A stretch of 64,000 nt of DNA from Pyruvatibacter sp. HU-CL02332 (GTDB lineage: Bacteria > Pseudomonadota > Alphaproteobacteria > CGMCC-115125). Positions 58,601 through 64,000 of the stretch are shown here, in pieces. The notes under the pieces were generated by a model. It did no database searches. It saw only the letters and a list, made by a program, of their open reading frames with translations, and was not told the DNA's origin. The stretch covers positions 930,001 through 994,000 of the forward strand of contig NZ_BAABWK010000002.1 in the NCBI RefSeq assembly GCF_040362765.1. The letters are read 5' to 3'. The first letter of the stretch is position 1. Every line of letters starts with the position of its first letter. Made by a program: the position numbers and the translations under genes.

Positions 58601-59318
58601 TGTAACGACAAAGTACAATCCGGCGCGCACATGGACGCCCGAAAACGCTGTCGGCATCGGTGGGGCATACATGTGCATCTACGGCATGGAGGGGCCCGGT
58701 GGGTATCAGCTCTTTGGCCGAACGTTGCAGGTATGGAGCACGTGGCAGCAACGCGGCAACTTCCAACAGGGCAAACCATGGCTGCTTAGATTTTTTGACC
58801 GGATCAAATTCTTCCCTGTATCGCCTGAAGAGTTGCTGGAAGCACGGGATGCGTTTCCACATGGCGCCTATGAGATTGAAGTGGAGGACGGTTCATTCAA
58901 TCTGGCAACTCATGAGGCAGCGCTTGCCACCGATCAGGATGCTATCCACGCCTTCAAAGATACTCAGCAAAGAGCGTTCGAAGCGGAACGACAAAGGTGG
59001 CGCGATCAGGGGATTGACCAAGTCGCCATCGAGGAAGCGTTCGCGGTGGATGAGCCAGACATTGTCGTTCCCGATGGTGGGTTCGCCATTGAGGCATCTC
59101 TGCCCGGCAACGTGTGGAAGGTCCTCGTAAAACCGGGCCAGTCCGTCGAGGTGGGAGATCCGGTTGTCATTCTTGAAAGCATGAAGATGGAAGTCGAGAT
59201 AGTGTCTCCTCAAGCTGGTCTGGTTCACGATATTCTCTGCAAAGCTGGACAAACCGTCGATCCAGGCCAGACCGTCATGGTAATGTCGGTTGATGTTGGA
59301 GCAGTCCAGCATGCTTGA
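55689..59318 (+). CDS. uca: Biotin-dependent guanidine (formerly urea) carboxylase
   Basis: 1209 residues with all domains in one chain. Biotin carboxylase at about 1-445 (MFNTVLVANRGEIACRIIRTLK, ATP-grasp MLKSTAGGGGIGLQ, EVNTRLQVEHGVTE). Carboxyltransferase at about 450-1000 (PGRVGYWAVGVPPSGPMDD). Biotin carrier at about 1130-1205 with biotinylated Lys1166 in ESMKMEVEI. Asp700 sits in the motif IDFTGD, where, from memory, urea-specific enzymes carry Asn (NFTGD); Asn-to-Asp at the substrate site is reported to mark guanidine carboxylases. Riboswitch and deiminase genes agree. ATG 55689 has GGGAGAG upstream; a GTG at 55656 would overlap UAAP2. The stop overlaps atzF. Confidence 0.93.
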   Translation: MFNTVLVANRGEIACRIIRTLKVMGVKSVAIYSEADRHSLHVQQADEAYCVGPAAVSESYLNIPKILSICREASVDAVHPGYGFLSENADFAERLGEDGIVFIGPRPDHLREFGTKHTARALAQEAGVPLLPGTELLLSLREALTAADDIGYPVMLKSTAGGGGIGLQLCQSSTELEKAFESVRRMGEANFGNAGVFLEKFVSDARHIEVQIFGDGEGNVVTLGERDCSLQRRNQKVVEETPAPGISDEQRIALADAAYSLGSSVSYASAGTVEFIYDIREKQFYFLEVNTRLQVEHGVTEEVFGIDLVEWMVRLAGGDLAPLAEKSLTASGAAMEVRINAEDPGRNFMPSAGRLTEVGFGPNTRVDGWIETGTVVTSHYDSLLAKLIVKGKDRTDALVKLQQALEDTSLYGIETNLDYLGTIAASSMFADANVSTRVLGEFDYQPRRIEVIAAGAQSSVQDLPGRVGYWAVGVPPSGPMDDLSFRLANRLVGNEESAAGLEFAVTGPTLRFASAATIALAGANMSAKLDGVEIPNWEAVEVAAGQTLTLGAIVGAGNRTYLAIRNGIDAPSYLGSRSTFILGGFGGHATGQLRTGDIIRLNRDGATAATLPPIIPSNRPALTKEWELGVLYGPHGAPDFFTESDIETLFETSYEVHFNSARTGVRLIGPKPEWAREDGGEAGLHPSNIHDNAYAVGTIDFTGDMPIILGPDGPSLGGFVCPVTLANAELWKMGQLHPGDRVRFVPLTADEAVALDEKRKHFVERPTVAAPEIISHTASRGHSAQQPAILGKGETNGIEVVYRRAGDAYLLIEFGPLVLDLRLRLQVTALMAWLEEAAPDGIIDLTPGIRSLQVHYDPTCLSTSQLLDFLKQAEGEMARAEDLTVPSRVVHLPLSWRDEQTELAMQKYQELVRADAPWCPSNVEFIRRINGLADEQAVKDIVFDADYLVLGLGDVYLGAPVATPIDPRHRLVTTKYNPARTWTPENAVGIGGAYMCIYGMEGPGGYQLFGRTLQVWSTWQQRGNFQQGKPWLLRFFDRIKFFPVSPEELLEARDAFPHGAYEIEVEDGSFNLATHEAALATDQDAIHAFKDTQQRAFEAERQRWRDQGIDQVAIEEAFAVDEPDIVVPDGGFAIEASLPGNVWKVLVKPGQSVEVGDPVVILESMKMEVEIVSPQAGLVHDILCKAGQTVDPGQTVMVMSVDVGAVQHA

Positions 59319-61125
59319 TCTTCAGATTAGCGTTCTTCAGGAAGCATATGCGTCAGGTACCACTACGCCTGAACAAGTGGTTGCCGAAGTCTATCGTCGG
59401 ATAGAAGCCTGCTCTGATCAGGCTGTTTGGATTTCCTTGATCCCGCCTGAAGACGCTGCCGCAGCCGCGCAAGCCCTCTCAAAAGACGGTGACCAAAGAG
59501 AGGAGATGCCCCTTTTTGGTGTTCCTTTCGCGATCAAGGACAACATTGACTGCGCAGAGCTGCCGACAACCGCAGGCTGCCCCTCCTACGCTTACACGCC
59601 CGGGGACGACGCCACCGCAGTGGCGCGGTTGCGGGCAGCAGGCGCAATTCTGATCGGCAAGACGAACCTCGACCAGTTTGCCACCGGCCTGGTTGGAACC
59701 CGATCTCCTTACGGTAGTCCGCATTCTCCCTTCAGTGAGGAGTACATCTCCGGCGGCTCCAGTAGTGGCTCGGCCGTGGCAGTTGCACGGGGGCTTGTGT
59801 CGTTTGCACTTGGCACTGACACCGCTGGGTCCGGTCGAGTTCCTGCATCTTTCAACAACATCGTGGGTTACAAACCAACGCGTGGCATTGGAAGCACCAA
59901 GGGTGTCGTGCCTGCGTGCCGAACCCTCGATTGCGTGAGCGTTTTCGCTGCGACCTGCGGCGATGCGGCCGTGGTCAAGAAAGTCATTGAAGGTTTCGAC
60001 GCAGGTGACCCCTATTCGCGCGTGCTTGATGTGCGCCCACTTCACGGAGCCGAGTTTAGCTTTGGCGTCCTGGACGAGGGAAGCCGCAACTTCATGGCAG
60101 ATGAAGGGGCTGAAGCTTTGTATGATGGTGCCATCAAGGCATTGAAGCGCCTGGGCGGCGTGCCCGTCGAATTTGACTACACACCCTTTCGCAAAGCCGC
60201 TGAGTTGCTCTATGCGGGCCCATGGGTCGCTGAAAGATATGCCGCAATAGGCCGACATATCGATGGCAAAAATGAGAATGATGAACCGAGGAGTGATCTC
60301 GCAGGTGACATTGACCCAGTTGTCGCGGGAATCGTCCGTGGCGGACTTTCATCTTCGGCGGTAGATGCATTCCTTGGTCAATATCTGCTGGCAGACCTTC
60401 GCCGGACAATTGACCAGACATGGAACCAAGTCGATGTACTGTTGTTGCCGACAACACCGACGACCTATCGCAAAGACGAAATCGCTGCTGACCCTGTGAG
60501 TCTAAATGCAAATCTTGGTCTCTATACAAACTTTGTGAACCTGACAGATTGCGCCGCCGTTGCGGTGCCGGTCGGGTTCAGGAATGGTTTGCCTGCAGGC
60601 GCAACACTCGTTGGGCCAGCGTTTACAGATGAAGGCCTGCTATCACTAGGGGACAAGTTGCACCGCTCCGCATCACATGAGCCGCGCGTCGGCGCCACTG
60701 ATGTTCCTCTGAGCCCGTCCCTTGCAGGCGGCAGCCAAGGTATCGAACTTGCGGTTGTCGGTGCACATCTTGTTGGACAACCGCTCAACTGGCAGCTCAC
60801 GTCACGCGGCGCGAAACTGAAGGAAGCTACCCACACTACTGGCAACTACAATCTGTTCGCCCTGGCAAATACCAAACCCGCCAAGCCCGGACTCGCCCGG
60901 TCGGTTCGAGGCGGCGTGGCTATTGAGGTAGAAGTCTGGCTGCTTTCCGATGAGGCATTCGGAAGTTTTACCGCCGAAGTGCCTGCGCCTTTGGCAATCG
61001 GAAATGTTGAGCTTGCGGACGGGAGATGGGTAAAGGGTTTCGTATGCGAACCCTGGGCATTGGTCGACGCAGACGACATATCGAAGTTTGGTGGCTGGCG
61101 CGCGTACCTCGCAGACTCTCAATGA
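59311..61125 (+). CDS. atzF: Allophanate hydrolase
   Basis: 604 residues. The amidase-signature domain (about 1-440) has the Ser-cisSer-Lys triad: Lys76 in FAIKDNID, GGSSSGSAVAVA, and the nucleophile in GTDTAGSGRVPA. The C-terminal domain (about 470-604; LAVVGAHL, GQPLNWQL, GFVCEPWAL) is the second AtzF domain, which removes the remaining amine or decarboxylates the intermediate. It splits allophanate to ammonia and CO2, the last step of the guanidine route. ATG 59311 overlaps the carboxylase stop by eight bases; the frame extends to 59290. Confidence 0.95.
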   Translation: MLDLQISVLQEAYASGTTTPEQVVAEVYRRIEACSDQAVWISLIPPEDAAAAAQALSKDGDQREEMPLFGVPFAIKDNIDCAELPTTAGCPSYAYTPGDDATAVARLRAAGAILIGKTNLDQFATGLVGTRSPYGSPHSPFSEEYISGGSSSGSAVAVARGLVSFALGTDTAGSGRVPASFNNIVGYKPTRGIGSTKGVVPACRTLDCVSVFAATCGDAAVVKKVIEGFDAGDPYSRVLDVRPLHGAEFSFGVLDEGSRNFMADEGAEALYDGAIKALKRLGGVPVEFDYTPFRKAAELLYAGPWVAERYAAIGRHIDGKNENDEPRSDLAGDIDPVVAGIVRGGLSSSAVDAFLGQYLLADLRRTIDQTWNQVDVLLLPTTPTTYRKDEIAADPVSLNANLGLYTNFVNLTDCAAVAVPVGFRNGLPAGATLVGPAFTDEGLLSLGDKLHRSASHEPRVGATDVPLSPSLAGGSQGIELAVVGAHLVGQPLNWQLTSRGAKLKEATHTTGNYNLFALANTKPAKPGLARSVRGGVAIEVEVWLLSDEAFGSFTAEVPAPLAIGNVELADGRWVKGFVCEPWALVDADDISKFGGWRAYLADSQ

Positions 61126-61319
61126 TTTGCGGCAGATATCCAGCGTCACATCTCGAACAAGACGCTGCTCGGGCGGGGCCGGAAGGTCAATGTGGACCGG
61201 GATGGAACTGGCTGAGTTTGCAGGATTCACACTGCACTGCGTCACTTTAGAACCGGTCTCCACTTTAGTGTCCTGCAGATTGCGCAAATGCCTCAACTGA
61301 TGAGTCGCATGCTTTACAC

Positions 61320-61345
61320 GGTGTAGCTAGGCGGAATCGAACCAC
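61320..61345 (-). other. tRNA-3'-end-like fragment
   Basis: On the minus strand the segment contains GGTTCGATTCC, a canonical T-arm, followed by GCCTAGCTACACC. Upstream sequence folds into an ATCTCG/CGAGAT stem but not into a complete cloverleaf, and the acceptor halves do not pair, so it is not a working tRNA. Confidence 0.35.
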
Positions 61346-61730
61346 TCGATCTCGCCCTCTAAACGAGATAGCCATCGGGCCGGAAGCAGCAACACCAACT
61401 CAACGGCAAACGAACGCGCCAAGGATTCTTTGGCAGGAAGTTGATGCACAACTCAGCAAGGACCAGAGCCTGGCGATCATCGCGATAAGGGGGCGGCTCG
61501 CACTACATATACCTGAGCCGATATCGAGTGCTTCTGATGGCCGGAACTTGGTCGAAACAACGGCTAAATCAGGCGTTTGTGGCGCCAACGAAATCGAAGA
61601 CTCATCAGTCTCCGATTGAACTGTCATTTCCGAACTAGTCTCCGGCGGAACAAAACCGGTCTCTGGCGCGGAAACCTGCCAAAAACGGATATCGCGAAAT
61701 CGGTTTGAGAGACACTAAGCGAGTTCGAAT

Positions 61731-61753
61731 CCTGTCAGCCCCAATTCGGCCAA
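61731..61753 (+). other. tRNA-3'-end-like fragment resembling tRNA-Gln
   Basis: GTTCGAATCCTGTCAGCCCCA resembles the T-arm and acceptor end of the nearby tRNA-Gln (TTCGAATCCTGCCGCCCCA) but lies in the opposite orientation about 100 bases away. No 5' half is present. Confidence 0.4.
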
Positions 61754-61851
61754 TATATTAGTCTCTATACTGACTAACAATCCACAACCAATTGATTTCA
61801 ATAAGAATTTTTGTTTCGGAGTTGGCGGCGGGAGGAGACTTAAGAGGCTGG

Positions 61852-61923
61852 CTGGGGCGGCAGGATTCGAACCTGCGCATGGCGGCATCAAAAGCCGCTG
61901 CCTTACCACTTGGCGACGCCCCA
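61852..61923 (-). tRNA. tRNA-Gln (anticodon TTG)
   Basis: A complete cloverleaf on the minus strand: acceptor TGGGGCG/CGCCCCA, anticodon arm GCGGC-TTTTGAT-GCCGC with anticodon TTG reading CAA, and T-arm GCAGG-TTCGAAT-CCTGC. The first base U matches bacterial tRNA-Gln. CCA is not encoded. 72 bases including the discriminator G. Confidence 0.95.
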
Positions 61924-62117
61924 GCAGACGCTTCGCTTTGAAGCGCGAATGGGGGAACATAAAGAGCGCTTATGCCCCGTGCAATGCCCATTTGGATGTC
62001 ATTTTGGCCGCCCCTTTGGTGCCAGACAGCTGACGATGAGTATCGGCCTTCAGGGGGCCTATATCGGGCTTGCCTGAGGTCGCTCCATGCCGCTATAACG
62101 CCGCCTTCGCGTGGTCA

Positions 62118-62194
62118 CGGAGTGTGGCGCAGCCCGGTAGCGCACCTCGTTCGGGACGAGGGGGTCGCAAGTTCGAATCTTGCCACTCCGACCA
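62118..62194 (+). tRNA. tRNA-Pro (anticodon CGG)
   Basis: 77 bases with encoded CCA: acceptor CGGAGTG/CACTCCG, D-arm GGCGCAGCCCGGTAGCGC, anticodon arm CCTCG-TTCGGGA-CGAGG with anticodon CGG, T-loop TTCGAAT. It closely resembles other bacterial tRNA-Pro(CGG). It sits between tRNA-Gln and a convergent kinase gene. Confidence 0.96.
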
Positions 62195-62238
62195 GTGAAA
62201 CGGCGACCTACCCTATATTCTCAGCAGCACAGAGCCAG

Positions 62239-63630
62239 TTATGCGGCAGATGTGTCGACGTGGTTTTCCTGCTGGATGTGAAGCGGGAAAGCGATTGATA
62301 CTTTTGTGCCTTCGCCCACGATGCTCTCAAGCTTGAAATCACCGGACATTATTTCTGTCAGGGACTTCGCAAGTGGAAGCCCCAGGCCGGTACCGTCTTG
62401 CTGGCGGGTCATTGCATTGGCCACTTGGCCAAATGGCGCCAACACATTTGGCAGGTCCTCTTCGGGAATACCAATCCCGGTATCACTCACAGCGATGCAC
62501 CAGCGGTCCATATCGTTTGCAACCTGAACGCTTACGCTGCCTCCAGGCTCTGTGAACTTCACCCCATTGGAGATAAGATTGAGCAGTATCTGCTGGAGCG
62601 CACGAGGGTCAGCCATCACGGTGGCGTCTTCCGGAACATCGGAAACTCTGAATTCGACCTGCCGCTGATCAGCCTGAGGCGCAATCATGGAAGCAGTCTC
62701 GTTCAAAGCTTCACTGAGACGTACCGGTTCTGGAAAGACTTCGAACTTGTTCGCCTCGATCTTTGAGAGATCAAGAATATCATTGACGAGCTTCAACAAG
62801 AAACCACCGCTGCTGTGAATGTGCTGGGCGTATTCTCCGTATCGCTTGTCTCCCAGATCACCAAAAATGCGGTGCTCCATGAGTTCTGAGAAACCAAGAA
62901 TAGCGTTGAGTGGTGTTCGAAGTTCATGGCTCATATTCGCCAGGAACTGGCTTTTCGCCCGGTTAGCGCCATCAGCCTGCAGCGCAGCCTTTTCTGCTCG
63001 AATGCTCGTTGCCTTGAGCAGCTCTTGCTGGCGCTCCAGGCGTTGAATGGCCCTGATACGTCGCAATTCGTTTGCCGCTCGATGGCGAATCTGAGTCATA
63101 CGGATCGCGTAGGCGAGTGATGCCAGCAATGCGCTAAAGAAGAAGTGGAAGCTGTAGTGGGCAATCATGTCACTGCCGGTGTTGGGACCCATCAATGCGT
63201 AGGAGACGCCAGCCATGCAGAGCAGGATGATGCCCACAAGGGTCATCGTAGAATGAACGACAAGACCGGCGGCAATCACTACCAATGAAAGCGTCGTGGC
63301 GATTGACGCATCAGGGTGCACGACCGCATGCACGATGGTCACAACCGAGAGTATCGTCATGACGATCGCTTCGAAGCTGCGGGTCCGTTCTGCTGCGGCG
63401 CCAATCCACGTTGAACACATCCGCATACAGAAGAACGAGCAAGAAGCCGCGAGTGAAACCGCAAACATCACCAAGTTTGCGGGATGCGGGAGGAAGAACA
63501 GGTGCATACCCATCATCACGGCATAGAACACGCCCACGCCCGTTGTCAGGTAGCGCAGGGCCTGATGGCCTTGTTCATGCTTTAGGCGCTCAATGGCCGC
63601 TGAGGGCCGGCGGCGCAAAAACCGCAACAT
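62239..63630 (-). CDS. Membrane sensor histidine kinase (non-hybrid)
   Basis: About 463 residues: six hydrophobic segments (about 30-190), a coiled-coil linker (AIQRLERQQELLKATSIRAEKAAL), HisKA with MSHELRTPLNAILGFSELMEH (His near 230), and HATPase (NLISNGVKFT, DTGIGIPEEDLP, GTGLGLPLAKSL). No periplasmic sensor domain is evident, so the signal may be sensed in the membrane. The architecture resembles PleC/DivJ-type kinases, but no partner regulator is next to it. ATG 63630 has AAGGA ten bases upstream; an alternative start is at 63663. Confidence 0.9.
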   Translation of the reverse strand: MLRFLRRRPSAAIERLKHEQGHQALRYLTTGVGVFYAVMMGMHLFFLPHPANLVMFAVSLAASCSFFCMRMCSTWIGAAAERTRSFEAIVMTILSVVTIVHAVVHPDASIATTLSLVVIAAGLVVHSTMTLVGIILLCMAGVSYALMGPNTGSDMIAHYSFHFFFSALLASLAYAIRMTQIRHRAANELRRIRAIQRLERQQELLKATSIRAEKAALQADGANRAKSQFLANMSHELRTPLNAILGFSELMEHRIFGDLGDKRYGEYAQHIHSSGGFLLKLVNDILDLSKIEANKFEVFPEPVRLSEALNETASMIAPQADQRQVEFRVSDVPEDATVMADPRALQQILLNLISNGVKFTEPGGSVSVQVANDMDRWCIAVSDTGIGIPEEDLPNVLAPFGQVANAMTRQQDGTGLGLPLAKSLTEIMSGDFKLESIVGEGTKVSIAFPLHIQQENHVDTSAA

Positions 63631-63781
63631 GGGTGGACATCCTTGGAGCTCGTGAAGCCCCAATGTGACCTGCCGTTGCTTAATATGGAGTAAGGCCGAC
63701 GCCTTTCGATTTACCGAAAACCGGCGCGTTTGCTGATTGCAGTGCTTAATTCCTGATCATTTTTGCCGCCGCCGCATAGCT

Positions 63782-63795
63782 TTGACCCAGATCAA
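63782..63795. promoter_or_regulatory. FNR/FixK-type binding site
   Basis: TTGACCCAGATCAA fits TTGA-N6-TCAA and differs from the common TTGAT-N4-ATCAA box at one position. It ends 77 bases before the start of the rightward gene at 63873, which would put a transcription start near 63830 if it acts as a class II activator site. It could also serve the leftward kinase. Confidence 0.6.
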
Positions 63796-63872
63796 GGACA
63801 AAAATGACGCCTGCGTCATGATTTACCCATCACACCAACGGCTGCGTGCCGCGCTTGTGCCGGGAGGATTTC

Positions 63873-64000
63873 ATGGCCGAGACCCAAAAAGACCAGATCA
63901 CAAAAGACGAAATCTACAACACTGTGGAGCCGGATGACTTTGCAGCGATGATTGAATGCGACCGCTATCTTGAGCGGGCAAGTGCATTCGACAAAATTAT
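63873..64000 (+). CDS. Start of an unidentified gene (cut by window edge)
   Basis: An ATG at 63873 with GGGAGGAT upstream opens a frame running off the window: MAETQKDQITKDEIYNTVEP, then DDFAAMIECDRYLERASAFDKI. These 42 residues are charged and helical, with no signal peptide, and are too few to identify a family. The FNR/FixK-type site upstream suggests expression at low oxygen. Confidence 0.6.
   Translation, partial: MAETQKDQITKDEIYNTVEPDDFAAMIECDRYLERASAFDKI

Larger units (their letters stand above)
61126..61851. other. Gene-poor region between allophanate hydrolase and tRNA-Gln
   Basis: About 725 bases with no convincing coding sequence; every open frame is short, lacks a ribosome-binding site or mirrors atzF. 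It holds two fragments resembling tRNA 3' ends, listed separately, and an AT-richer part near 61750-61820. It may be a scar of past rearrangement at tRNA genes. Confidence 0.5.

Noticed and set aside
55689-59318. Naming the carboxylase strictly as urea carboxylase
   Set aside because: The upstream guanidine-I riboswitch, the deiminase-type partners and the Asp in IDFTGD favour guanidine; urea is already covered by the urease genes.
61320-61385. Complete tRNA or a piece of a permuted tmRNA on the minus strand
   Set aside because: Only the T-arm is canonical; acceptor strands do not pair, the anticodon loop has nine bases, and no tag-coding partner is found nearby.
61715-61991. Two overlapping minus-strand frames of about 80 codons
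   Set aside because: Both run through the tRNA-Gln gene and are its shadow.
63737-63937. Open frame of 66 codons overlapping the start of the last gene
   Set aside because: It has no ribosome-binding site and crosses the FNR-type box; the frame starting at 63873 has a strong GGGAGG and better composition.

Overview
The window is about 58-60% GC by eye and reads as chromosomal DNA of a free-living alphaproteobacterium. This rests on the two PAS_5-type proteins (PF07310 is a largely alphaproteobacterial family), the MoaA/MobA pair, malate synthase G, a Baeyer-Villiger monooxygenase, fused two-component proteins and the alphaproteobacterial style of the urease/urt locus. I cannot place the genus; a marine or Parvibaculum-like lineage is only a guess. 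I see no insertion sequence, integrase, phage gene or CRISPR array.

Layout. 1-8.8 kb: the start of an acetolactate-synthase-like TPP enzyme (cut by the window edge), two tandem PAS_5 paralogues, a cytoplasmic-looking HtrA-like protease, a LuxR-type response regulator facing a hybrid histidine kinase, molybdenum-cofactor genes moaA and mobA, and a Crp/Fnr-family regulator. 8.8-19.6 kb: Baeyer-Villiger monooxygenase, malate synthase G (each followed by a hairpin), a three-gene DUF3604 / PpiC isomerase / HupE-UreJ set, then an SDR dehydrogenase and an acyl-CoA synthetase. 19.7-27.7 kb: a rightward cassette of a secreted VWA protein, two large exported proteins of unknown function (650 and 1348 aa) and a small overlapping gene. 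27.7-34.2 kb: a lipoprotein hydrolase / 2OG-oxygenase / membrane-protein operon, a TIGR03032-like protein and a large autotransporter.

34.2-61.1 kb is a nitrogen-scavenging region. Leftward lies an outer-membrane barrel gene, urtABCDE (urea ABC importer) and ureDA-x-BCEFG (urease), where x is an unexpected small His-rich membrane protein. Rightward lie a hybrid histidine kinase whose N-terminus is an NCS1-family transporter, its overlapping LuxR-type response regulator, and an operon preceded by a near-consensus sigma-54 promoter and a clear guanidine-I (ykkC) riboswitch. That operon encodes an NMT1/TauA-type ABC importer, the two 'urea carboxylase-associated proteins' (known elsewhere as carboxyguanidine deiminase subunits), a biotin-dependent carboxylase and allophanate hydrolase. 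With the riboswitch, the best reading is guanidine catabolism: guanidine -> carboxyguanidine -> allophanate -> ammonia + CO2. Urea itself would be handled by the neighbouring urt/urease genes.

61.1-64 kb: a 0.7 kb gene-poor stretch with two tRNA-3'-end-like fragments, tRNA-Gln(TTG), tRNA-Pro(CGG), a membrane histidine kinase, and an FNR/FixK-type site in front of a gene cut by the window edge.
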